Source: Brachybacterium epidermidis (GTDB lineage: Bacteria > Actinomycetota > Actinomycetes > Actinomycetales > Dermabacteraceae). Taken from it: 64,000 nt of DNA. Where the stretch lies: assembly GCF_015209585.1 (NCBI RefSeq), contig NZ_JADEYR010000012.1, forward strand, positions 1 to 64,000, given 5' to 3'. The notes beneath the pieces are model-generated. The model was given only the letters and a program-made list of their open reading frames with translations, made no database searches and was not told where the DNA came from. A program made the position numbers and the translations under genes. This document shows, one piece after another, positions 7,643-15,682 of the stretch; position 1 is the stretch's first letter, and the number at the start of each line of letters is the position of its first letter.

Positions 7643-9283
7643 GCCGCTAGTACGCAGCCCGCGTTGCTCCTCGGCGCTCACCTCGTTGTTCGTGACGCTG
7701 ATGCACTGACGCCGACCGCCATCCTGCTTGTTCAGCCGCATGACGGCGTGAGCGGTCGTACCGGAGCCGGAGAAGAAGTCGAGAATTACCGCGTCGGGCT
7801 TGTCCTTGACGAAGTATCGCACCACATCCTCGACTGCATAAAGGGACTTCGGGAACGGGAATCTCCGACCATCCGGCAGTAGGCGAGCGAGGAGTTTCGT
7901 CCCGAACGCCTGGGCGTTGTGTGAGGGGCGATCCCACTGGGACAAAGGCATAGTCGTCTTGATGCCCAACGGACGCTCCACTATCGCAGACCCATCAGGA
8001 TTCTTACCGACGACCTCGATCTCGCCGTTCGCGATGTCATCGATCTTTCCGCTAGTCAAGTAGTAAAGCGAGTATCCCTCACGCCTGCTCGGAGTGGCTC
8101 GCGCATAACCCGAAGTCACGCGACTCATCAGCGCTGATCCGGTCAAGCCCCAGATCATCTCGGTGCCATCGGGCTTCAGGGGGAACACTGCGACGCACCC
8201 CGCAGGGGGCTCGACTGAGCGACGGTCTACGTCGTCCGCCAGTGCTGAACTGACTCCCACGATTCGGTGAGATGAACTGTCGACGAAAACGGCATAGAAC
8301 TGCCCCGGTCGGCTCCCGCGCCTGGAGGACATTTCGAAGCGCCGGAGACTGTTCCATCGGACGCTTTCACCTTCTTGCAGACCCACTGCGTCTGGAACAA
8401 TGCTGGCGGCTCCAACTAGAGCGACGAGGATGTACTCATTCGTTCGCGTGAACTCGTTTACACGAATAGCGCCAGTCGGATTGATTACGCTGGACACCAT
8501 CTGTACCCGAGACTCGGGAAACACCTGGTGAAGCAGGAGGGCCAGTCGATGCACCTCCTTCTCATCAATCGTCACAACCAAAGCCGATGACTCCGGATTC
8601 AGCAGGTCCCGAGCGACTTCCAGTCGCCGCTCCATGAAGGCCAGCCACTTCGAGTGTCGATAGTCGTCATCCGAAGACACGTAGTCGTTGTTGTACTTCC
8701 AGTCTTTCGCGCCTGTGTTGTACGGGGGGTCGATGTAGATGGCGTCGACCTTGCCGCGATGGGTGTAGGTCAGCATCTCTAGGGCGTGGTAGTTCTCTGC
8801 GTTGATGACGGTGTGGAACGGCTTGTCCCCGCCGCGCTCGACCCGTCCCGTCTCTACGAGGCCCGGGTAGATGCGGTCGTTGAACTCCGCGACCACCACC
8901 AAGTCGTCGGCGAGGACAACCTGGCTTTCGGGCTCCTCGGCATCCAGTTCGAGCAGGTGGGCGACACGGCCTCCGTCGACCCGCTCAATCTGCTCCACGC
9001 GCCACAGCCGCTGATCGCCCTGCGTGAGTTCGCCGCGAGGGGGGAGTACCCGCACCTTGTCGCCGCGGCGCACAGCTCGCCCCGGTAGTTCCACGGCCTC
9101 AGGCTGGTGCTGCTCGAAGACAAGGCCGAAGGTGCGCCGCTTCATCAACGCGGCAAATTCTTTCTCCAAGTCGTCGCCGAGTTGCTTGTCGGCCTTGCGG
9201 GCCTGCCTCAACAGTTCAGTCAGTCGCGACACTCGCTGCGTCTCCTTCACGATCTGCGAGCGCTTGAACTCGCTGTTGCTCAT
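7639..9283 (-). pseudogene. 5' fragment of IS-disrupted beta-class DNA methyltransferase (Mod)
   Basis: Encodes residues 1-548 of a predicted 719-residue type III Mod-like adenine-N6 methyltransferase. Motif IV DPPYNTG is at 185-191 and motif I FFSGSG at 503-508; this IV-before-I order marks the beta class. The region between them carries the likely target recognition part, and a coiled N-terminus (LTELLRQARKADKQLG) precedes. The frame runs about 20 codons into the IS and stops at 7574, losing the conserved C-terminal block. Joining 9283-7639 to 5928-5414 gives 2160 nt with no other lesion, so inactivation looks recent. The disrupted protein keeps both catalytic motifs, but residual activity is doubtful. 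Confidence 0.93.
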
Positions 9284-9332
9284 GCTAGGGGCGGGTGCCG
9301 ACAGATCAGGTCAGGCATGGCCGCAGCAGCAC

Positions 9333-9359
9333 GGTCGGCCGCTCAGGGGAGCGCCGACC
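9333..9359 (-). other. Stable hairpin in the methyltransferase leader
   Basis: GGTCGGC plus GCT pairs with AGC plus GCCGACC: ten base pairs with one bulged C and a 6-base loop, lying 50-76 bp upstream of the methyltransferase ATG. No U-run follows on either strand, so it is not an obvious intrinsic terminator. It could act in the mRNA leader or as a protein site. Confidence 0.5.
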
Positions 9360-9396
9360 TTCGGGTGACACCCCCTTTTCTCAAGCTGCACTTTAC

Positions 9397-9410
9397 ATAA
9401 CGTACATTAT
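9397..9410 (-). promoter_or_regulatory. AT-rich near-palindrome, likely promoter/operator of the restriction operon
   Basis: ATAACGTACATTAT is palindromic at 12 of 14 positions and is the most AT-rich spot in the 247-bp gap 9284-9530 between the methyltransferase and the FNT channel gene. Its place about 115 bp upstream of the methyltransferase start suits a promoter with an overlapping operator. I cannot assign -35 and -10 boxes confidently. Nothing else in the gap looks coding. Confidence 0.4.
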
Positions 9411-9530
9411 CGGCGCGCACCGAAGACGGCGTCATGTAGCCCCTTCGCCCAGGGGTGATGACGCGGAGCTCTGCGAGGAACCGTTCATCGCCCCAGCGCA
9501 CGCCGTCGTGTCCGTGGGGTCATGGTGAAC

Positions 9531-10391
9531 TCAGCTCGCCTGCTCCTCGAGATCCTCGAGGGTGAACTCCCCGCGGCGCAGTCCGCTCAGCACGCGCCAG
9601 GTGCGGATCACCCGCGGCAGGGAGATGACCAGCAGACCACCGAGCATGTTGACCGGGATCACGATCGCGAACCATGTGAGGAACTGCCCGATGGAGATGT
9701 CCGCACCGGCGAGCATGGCAGCGAAGATGACGATCGCGTTCAGGGCGCCGTGGAGCATGCCCAGACCGATCACCAGCAGGCCCGAGACCAGGCACACGAT
9801 AGCGGTGACGACGTCGTTGGAGGTCCCCTGCTGCATGCGGGTGGACAGGGTGATGGTGGCGCCCGCCAGCAGGGACAGGCCGATCATGGTCGGGAGTGAG
9901 TCCTGGTCGAGGTACTTCTGGGCGGTATCGATGATGGTCCCGTGGTGCCCCGGCAGTGAGAGCACGATCAGCCCGGCGAAGGCCAGTCCCCCGCCGAGGT
10001 CCGTCACCAGGGTCACCGCCCACAGGCGCGCCATCTGCACCCAGGTCCCCTGGCCCGCGATCACTGCGTTCAGCGGCAGCAGGAACTCCTCGGTGAACAG
10101 CTCCGAGTGGGCGAGCTTCAGAGCGAGCAGTCCCACGCCGAAGGCCATGCCTGCCAGCACATCGGAGCCAGTGGCCTGCTTGACGAGCACCATCGCCAGG
10201 ATGCCGAGCCCCACGTCGATGCCGCCGAACATGCCGGTGATGATCAGTTCGGGCCATTTGCGGTTCAGTCGCTCAGCGCCTTCGGAGACGGTGTCGAGCG
10301 CCTCGTCCAGCAGCTCGTCCTCGATGTCGAGGTCGTTGGTACCGAGCCGTTGGCGCTGCTCCCCCTGGTCTAGCTGGGCGCTCTGATCCAT
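9531..10391 (-). CDS. Formate/nitrite transporter (FNT) family channel protein
   Basis: A 286-residue integral membrane protein. An acidic N-terminal tail of about 45 residues is followed by roughly six hydrophobic segments between residues 48 and 255. The HSELFTEEFLLPLNAV stretch near residue 93 is the FNT signature, and the paired G-rich helices (FGGIDVGLG, DLGGGLAFAG) fit the fold. FNT channels pass small monovalent anions such as formate, nitrite or hydrosulfide. The longer N-terminus is typical of actinobacterial FNT-like proteins whose substrate is undefined. It is followed on the same strand, with no obvious coupling, by the island boundary. Confidence 0.8.
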   Translation of the reverse strand: MDQSAQLDQGEQRQRLGTNDLDIEDELLDEALDTVSEGAERLNRKWPELIITGMFGGIDVGLGILAMVLVKQATGSDVLAGMAFGVGLLALKLAHSELFTEEFLLPLNAVIAGQGTWVQMARLWAVTLVTDLGGGLAFAGLIVLSLPGHHGTIIDTAQKYLDQDSLPTMIGLSLLAGATITLSTRMQQGTSNDVVTAIVCLVSGLLVIGLGMLHGALNAIVIFAAMLAGADISIGQFLTWFAIVIPVNMLGGLLVISLPRVIRTWRVLSGLRRGEFTLEDLEEQAS

Positions 10392-10400
10392 GCCCAGATC

Positions 10401-11795
10401 CTAGGCCTTCGCGATCGTCGTGGACTGCCGCCCGGCCACCACGAAGCACACGATGGAGATCAGCGAGCCCGCCACCATCGCGATCGCCATCGGCAGCGAG
10501 GAGTCCGTGCCGGCCAGTCCCACCAGGGGCGCGGCGAGGGAGGCGGAGAACGAGAAGCCCAGGCCCAGCATCGCCGAGCCGGTGCCGGCGAACTCCCGGG
10601 CCTGCTCCGAGGCCATTGCCGCGCCGTTGCCGAAGATCATCCCTTGCGGCGCCACCGTGAAGAAGAACGCCGGCAGCACGATCCACGCCGGGGTGTCGAA
10701 GAACAGGCTTCCGATCAGCAGCGCGAAGCTCGCCAGGCTCACCATCGCCAGCGCCACTCGCATCAGCCTGCGCGGGTGGATGGTACGGGTGAGCCGGGCC
10801 GAGAGGAACGCGGCGGCCATCATGCCGGTGGAGTTGATCGCGAAGCTCACCGAGTACTGGGTGGAGGAGTAGCCCAGCATCTCCTGGACCACGAAGCTGG
10901 AGGCGGAGACATACGCCATCAGCGCGAAGGCTGAGAACGCGTTGACCAGCATGTAGGCAACGAACAGGGGCCTTCTCAGCAGGGTGCGCGCGTTGCGCAG
11001 GAAGGTCCGGAACCCGCCCGCGTGGCGGCGCGACGGCGGCAGCGACTCCGGGATCAGGAAGAGGGTGCCGATCAGCGAGATCAGCGACATCGCGGCGATC
11101 ACCACGAAGATCTCCCGCCACTGACCGACGATGAGGATCAGCCCGCCCAGCAGCGGGGCGACGATCGGGGCGATGCCACCGATGCCCTGCATGATGTTCA
11201 TGATGCGGAACAGTTCGGGTCCGTCGGTCATGTCGATCAGCACGGCACGCCCCAGCACCATCCCGAAGCCGCCGCCGATGCCCTGCAGCACCCGCACGAT
11301 CAGCAGCACTTCCACGCTGGGAGCGAGGGCGCAGCCGATCGACGCGAGCAGGCACAGCACGATCCCGATCAGTAGCGGGGTACGCCGGCCGATGCGGTCC
11401 GAGAGGGGCCCGGCCACCACCTGGCCGCTCGCGGTGCCCACGAAGAACGCCGTCAGTGTGAACTGCAGGCTGGCGGCGCTGGTGGCCAGGTCCGAGGCCA
11501 CCTGCGGGAAGGCCGGGATGTACATGTCGGTGGCCAGCGGCCCGATGGCGCTGAGGGTGGTGAGCACGACGATCACCATCACCGTGACCTTCGCGCGAGT
11601 GCGCGTCAGCTCCTGCTCGTCGGGCAGATGGGCGATGTCGCGATCGGCCTGGTCCTCCAGCACCGGGATGGCACCGGTGATGGTGGGCAACGACCCGGTG
11701 GTGGTGGGCACGGGGCCGGTGGTGGGTGCCGGTTCGTCGACCGCGGGGGCCTGCGCGGGCTGGTCGTGATGGTGATCGCGGGCGGGGGAAGCCAC
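10401..11795 (-). CDS. Bcr/CflA-type multidrug MFS exporter
   Basis: A 464-residue drug:proton antiporter of the major facilitator superfamily with about 12 membrane segments. Loop 2-3 carries the GPLSDRIGRRTPL motif, and TM1 has PLATDMYIPAFP, as in Bcr/CflA. I chose GTG at 11795 because AAAGGA lies 7 bp upstream; an open frame continues further upstream but lacks MFS character. Residues 1-70 are a hydrophilic Pro/Thr/His-rich tail, unusual but common in this lineage. It lies 9 bp upstream of the FNT gene. Substrate unknown; chloramphenicol, bicyclomycin or sulfonamide-type compounds are known for relatives. Confidence 0.88.
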   Translation of the reverse strand: MASPARDHHHDQPAQAPAVDEPAPTTGPVPTTTGSLPTITGAIPVLEDQADRDIAHLPDEQELTRTRAKVTVMVIVVLTTLSAIGPLATDMYIPAFPQVASDLATSAASLQFTLTAFFVGTASGQVVAGPLSDRIGRRTPLLIGIVLCLLASIGCALAPSVEVLLIVRVLQGIGGGFGMVLGRAVLIDMTDGPELFRIMNIMQGIGGIAPIVAPLLGGLILIVGQWREIFVVIAAMSLISLIGTLFLIPESLPPSRRHAGGFRTFLRNARTLLRRPLFVAYMLVNAFSAFALMAYVSASSFVVQEMLGYSSTQYSVSFAINSTGMMAAAFLSARLTRTIHPRRLMRVALAMVSLASFALLIGSLFFDTPAWIVLPAFFFTVAPQGMIFGNGAAMASEQAREFAGTGSAMLGLGFSFSASLAAPLVGLAGTDSSLPMAIAMVAGSLISIVCFVVAGRQSTTIAKA

Positions 11796-11899
11796 GGGCG
11801 TCCTTTCGAGGGGGAAACGGGCGAGCCGAGCAGGATCGCAAGGATCCCGCCCGGCTCGACCGCACCATCCTAGGGACAGGCGGGAACCACCAGAAGCGC

Positions 11900-12940
11900 T
11901 CAGGCCGTGGGCTGCGCTACTCCTTCGTGCACCTCGGCTGCGCGACGGCGACGTTCGAACAGCCACACCAGGGCCACAGCCACCAGGTCCATCCCGATGT
12001 ACACGAGCATGAAGGGGCCGCCCATGCCCACGGAGCGGTCGATCGCGATGTGCCCGTCGTCGGACCCGAGGGCCGACAGCACCATCATCACGACGTTGTT
12101 GACCACGTGGAAGGCGATCGGCGCCTCCAGCCCGCGGCTGATGATCGCCATCAGGCCCGTGCACACCCCGAACAGAACGTAGTAGGAGAGCAGCCACGGG
12201 TCGATCGAAGCGTGCATGATGCCGAAGACGAGGCTCGAGCCGATCAGAGCCACCACCACGGCGGCCTTCGCCGGCCGGATCCAGGAGCCGATCGCCGGCA
12301 TGATCGCGCCGCGGAACATGACCTCCTCGGCGGCGGCCTGCAGCGGGGTGGTCAGCAGGGTGATCGCGATCAGCAGGATCACCCCGGCGCTCAGGCCGAT
12401 GCTCTGCAGCATGCTGGGGTCCACGGCGACCATGATCCCGTTGACCAACAGCAGCAGCACCAGGAACACGCCGGTGTACAGACCCAGTCGGCCCCAGGAG
12501 GCGCGCCGGCCGATGCGGAACTGCTCGCGCACGGGCACCTTGCCGATCCAGCGCATCAGCAGCATCGCGACCGGCGCCATCACGGCGATGCTCAGGTTCG
12601 CGGCCAGCATCATCCACGGCGACAGAGGAGCGCTGCCGTCCACCGGGGGCTGCACACCGGTCACCGCCATCTCGATGAGCATCACGATCGTGCCGACGAT
12701 GATCTGCAGCACGAGCATCAGCACCAGCAGCACGGGGATGATCACCAGGGGCTTCCACCAGCTCATCCGCACGTGCGCACCGAAGGGGCGAGCGTGGTCC
12801 ACCGCAGGCGGTCGCGGGGAGGACGCCTGCGGCGGCATCGGTGATCCGTAGGTCCCGTGCCACGTGGCAGGGCCCTGCGGGGCGGGGGCGCCGTGCTGGG
12901 CCGATGGACCTGGTGCCGGGGGGCGAGGAGTCTGCGTCAT
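11900..12940 (-). CDS. CPBP family intramembrane metalloprotease
   Basis: A 346-residue membrane protein. The first 80 residues are Pro-rich and cytoplasmic, followed by eight or so hydrophobic segments. The CPBP (CAAX/bacteriocin-processing) motifs are visible: EEVMFRG (E-E-x3-R) at about 215, FGIMHA at about 255 and HVVNN at about 295. These form the Glu/His metal centre of Rce1-type proteases. Start ATG at 12940 (MTQTPRPPAPGP); its ribosome-binding site is weak, and a longer frame upstream is not conserved-looking. Substrate unknown. Possible roles are in prenyl-protein processing or bacteriocin self-immunity. Confidence 0.85.
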   Translation of the reverse strand: MTQTPRPPAPGPSAQHGAPAPQGPATWHGTYGSPMPPQASSPRPPAVDHARPFGAHVRMSWWKPLVIIPVLLVLMLVLQIIVGTIVMLIEMAVTGVQPPVDGSAPLSPWMMLAANLSIAVMAPVAMLLMRWIGKVPVREQFRIGRRASWGRLGLYTGVFLVLLLLVNGIMVAVDPSMLQSIGLSAGVILLIAITLLTTPLQAAAEEVMFRGAIMPAIGSWIRPAKAAVVVALIGSSLVFGIMHASIDPWLLSYYVLFGVCTGLMAIISRGLEAPIAFHVVNNVVMMVLSALGSDDGHIAIDRSVGMGGPFMLVYIGMDLVAVALVWLFERRRRAAEVHEGVAQPTA

Positions 12941-13029
12941 GGATCCATGGTCGGGGATCGGTCCGACCGTTCGGTGCCGCCGTGCGTCCATGGCCGACCC
13001 CACCTGGGGCGGTCGACCTCCGGTGGTGA

Positions 13030-13827
13030 TCAGACCTTGGTCGGGTCCGCGGGGGCGCGATCCGCGAGGCGGGACAGGCGCGCCTGGTAGGTGGGGTCGG
13101 TGCGCTTGAGCCAGCGGATCACGGCGGCGGTGACGGGGATGGCGGCGTACTGCACGAGCACCTTGTACAGGAATCCCAGCAGGGTGTACTGCGCCCATTG
13201 CTCCACGGTGGTGATGCCGATGGCGGCCGCGGCGATGGTGCAGAAGATGACGGTGTCCACCAGCTCGCCCAGGCCGCTGGCGGTGAACAGGCGGCCGATC
13301 AGCCCGCGCTCCCCCGACCGCTGCTTCATCCGGCCCACCAAGAAGGAGTTCAGGGACTGACCGGCGGCGAACCCGGCCAGTCCCGCCACCACCACGATCC
13401 ACACCGGGCCCAGGGCCAGTTCGAGGGCGTCCTGCTTGGCCAGGCCGTAGTCGTCGGGGAACGGGGGCAGGGCGATGATCACCTGGTAGCTGAGGGTGGC
13501 GATGACGCTCACGCTGAAGGAGGTGATGATCGCGCGGCGGGCGGCGCGGGGGCCGTACAGCTCGGTGATCACGTCGCCGAGGATGTACGCGAGGGGGAAG
13601 AGGAAGAAGCCGCCGTCGGTGATGATCTCGAAGCCCGTACCGGGAACGGTGCCGAAGGTGACGCCCTTGGCGGCGCCGATGCCGGAGAGGATCACCACGG
13701 TGACCATGGCGGCAAGGAGGATGTCGAAGTGAGAGGAACCCCGGTCGGCGTAGACGGCGCCGGCCGGGCTTCCAGGGTACTGACTGGTGGGGGTGCTGTT
13801 CGGTGAGGTCACCGGAGCAGGGTACAC
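13030..13827 (-). CDS. Queuosine precursor transporter (YhhQ/VUT family)
   Basis: A 265-residue membrane protein with about six segments. The motifs FFLFPLAYILGDVITELYG (residues 75-93) and SGLGELVDTVIF (about 183) are characteristic of YhhQ/QPTR, which imports preQ0/preQ1 for queuosine in tRNA. The start is either GTG at 13827 or GTG at 13812 (V-T-S-P-N); neither has a strong ribosome-binding site. No queuosine biosynthesis gene lies nearby, so it probably supports salvage by genes elsewhere. Confidence 0.85.
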   Translation of the reverse strand: MYPAPVTSPNSTPTSQYPGSPAGAVYADRGSSHFDILLAAMVTVVILSGIGAAKGVTFGTVPGTGFEIITDGGFFLFPLAYILGDVITELYGPRAARRAIITSFSVSVIATLSYQVIIALPPFPDDYGLAKQDALELALGPVWIVVVAGLAGFAAGQSLNSFLVGRMKQRSGERGLIGRLFTASGLGELVDTVIFCTIAAAAIGITTVEQWAQYTLLGFLYKVLVQYAAIPVTAAVIRWLKRTDPTYQARLSRLADRAPADPTKV

Positions 13828-13851
13828 AGCGCTGCCCCGGCGGAGTTGACC

Positions 13852-14703
13852 TCAGATGCCGTGGGCGTCGTAGTCGACGTCGCAGACGAAGCTCTCGAAC
13901 TGGGCCTGGGTGCCGTGCCAGAGGTTGGAGTCACCGGCGAAGGGACCGGAGTCGGAGTACTGCCACAGCTCCCAGCCCCACCAGCGGCCGGGCAGCAGCA
14001 CGGGCGGCTCGGCGCGGTAGGCGGCCAGGAACAGGGGCGTGTTGGTGGGTGTCCAGTCCCCCACCACGTCCATCCACCAGTAGTAGTTGGTGTAGACCAC
14101 GGGCCGGCGGCCCACCGAGTCCCGGTAGCGCACCAGGAAGGCGGAGATCCACTCGCGCATCTCCTGCTGGCCCAGTCCGTAGTCGCGCGGCAGGCCGCGG
14201 TAGCCCTCCAGGTCGACCATGCCGGGCAGGGTGCGTCCGTCCTCGCTCCACCCGCCCCCGTTGTTCAGGAAGAAGTCCACCTGCTCCTCGGGGCCACCGG
14301 AGTCCGGCCGGGCGAAGTGATAGCCGCCTCGCATCATGCCGGCGTCGCCGGCCCCGGTGTACTGGTGGTCGAAGTCGGGGCTGCGGTAGCTGCGGCCCTC
14401 CGTGGCCTTGACGTACGCGAAGCGGGAGCCCAGTTCGCGCTGGGCAGCCCAGTCCACGCGGCCCTGCCAGGCGGAGACGTCCTGCCCGTGGATGCCGGTG
14501 GCCACTGCAGGAGCGGCAGGTTCGGCCGCGGCGGGGGCGGCGTGAGCGGCCGCCCCGAGCGCGCCGGAGGCGCCGACACCGAGGGTGGCCATGCCGAGGG
14601 CCCCTCCGCGCAGCAGGCTGCGACGGGAGGATCCGGCGGGCGGGAACGGGGGCTGGGACGGGGTGCGGGCAGGCGCGAGATGGCGCGGTCGATAGGCCGC
14701 CAT
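13852..14703 (-). CDS. Tat-exported GH25 lysozyme
   Basis: A 283-residue secreted muramidase. Start ATG at 14703 follows AGGAGA; the open frame extends 18 codons further but is not needed. A twin-arginine signal (SSRRSLLRGG) and an Ala-rich hydrophobic stretch precede the mature protein near residue 75. The GH25 domain starts at HGQDVSAWQGRVDW with the family Asp; DFDHQYTGA, GGYHFARP, MVDLEGY and LFLAAYR-type motifs follow, including the catalytic Asp/Glu pair near MVDLE. It hydrolyses the MurNAc-GlcNAc bond in peptidoglycan. tatA and tatC are also present in this window. Confidence 0.9.
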   Translation of the reverse strand: MAAYRPRHLAPARTPSQPPFPPAGSSRRSLLRGGALGMATLGVGASGALGAAAHAAPAAAEPAAPAVATGIHGQDVSAWQGRVDWAAQRELGSRFAYVKATEGRSYRSPDFDHQYTGAGDAGMMRGGYHFARPDSGGPEEQVDFFLNNGGGWSEDGRTLPGMVDLEGYRGLPRDYGLGQQEMREWISAFLVRYRDSVGRRPVVYTNYYWWMDVVGDWTPTNTPLFLAAYRAEPPVLLPGRWWGWELWQYSDSGPFAGDSNLWHGTQAQFESFVCDVDYDAHGI

Positions 14704-14809
14704 GGGGTTCTCCTGGGGAAGCGGAGGACGGGGGAAGGGGGATGCGAGGTTCGCCACATCCGTGCCTCACCGTAGGAGCTGGGATCGCGCGATCGTGGGA
14801 GATCCGCCG

Positions 14810-15462
14810 TCAGGGCGTGTCGGTCTGCTCCTGGCGCACCACGAATGCCCGCAGGGTGCCCAGGATGGTGGTGGCCGCCAGCTCGGTGACGTCCCGGCCG
14901 TCCATCTGCTCACGGAGCATCAGGTCCACGAAGATCCCCACCAGCAGCTGGGCCAGATCCTCCGGCGCCAGCAGCGGGCGCTCACCCGTCATGGTCATGC
15001 CCAGCATCAGCAGGTCGCCGATCTCGTCCCGCAGGCGCTCGCGCTGGACGGCGCGGCGGCCCCGCAGCTCCTCGTCGCGCAGGGAGCGGGAGATCGCATC
15101 GGAGTAAGCAGGTACCACTGGCGGCCGAAGGGGCGGATCGCCTCGAACACGGCCACCATCACCCGGTCGTCGCCCGCCTCGGCGTGCAGGCTCATGGCTT
15201 CCTCGACCGCGGTGCGCATGATGCCCAGCAGTTCTTCGGTGACCGAGGCGAACAGCTCGCTGAACACCTCCTCCTTGGTGGAGAAGTTCGAGTAGAACGC
15301 GCCCCGGGTGAATCCGGCGGCGGTGACCAGGTCGTCCACGGTGGCGCCGTCGATCCCCTTCTCCACGAAGACGTCCAGGGAGGCCCGCACGAGTCGCGTA
15401 CGGGTGTTCTCCTTGCGCCGCGTGGCAGCAGATTCGGGGAGAGGTTCGAACAGATCGGTCAT
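14810..15462 (-). pseudogene. TetR-family regulator, frameshifted
   Basis: The N-terminal frame (start ATG 15462) gives a clear TetR helix-turn-helix: ATVDDLVTAAGFTRGAFYSN at residues 39-58. It runs correctly to about residue 119 (RQWYLL). Then the matching C-terminal half (YSDAISRSLRDEELRG through VRQEQTDTP) continues in another frame. One missing T near 15106 explains it; restoring it gives 217 residues, normal for TetR. As written, translation ends at 15007 after 151 residues, with 32 aberrant residues. It faces the MMPL-YhgE operon across a palindromic site and was probably its repressor. A sequencing error is possible. Confidence 0.8.
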
Positions 15463-15557
15463 GGGTCCTCATCGGCGCGTAGGGGCCTGGGTGCTGATGG
15501 TCTCTCTTCTGGAGGCGGCCCCTTGGCAAGCACTCAGCTTCACGAAAGCACCCCACT

Positions 15558-15573
15558 GATACATTAGTGTATC
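15558..15573. promoter_or_regulatory. Palindromic operator between tetR and the MMPL operon
   Basis: GATACA-TTAG-TGTATC: perfect 6-bp arms around a 4-base centre, the only AT-rich element in the 220-bp divergent gap. Its size and symmetry suit a TetR dimer. It lies 95 bp from the tetR start and 110 bp from the MMPL start, so it could control both. Confidence 0.7.
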
Positions 15574-15682
15574 GAGTGCACCGCTGTTTCCAGTTCGAGA
15601 TCGTCTCGAGTGCGGGACCAGGCCCGATCCCGTCGCGGTGCACGTCTCCCCCGTCGTCCGCCTCGTCCCGCCTGGAGGCCGT

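Noticed and set aside
10401-12863. An 820-residue MFS protein
   Set aside because: Residues before the GTG at 11795 are antisense-type Arg/His-rich sequence overlapping the CPBP gene; a good ribosome-binding site marks 11795.
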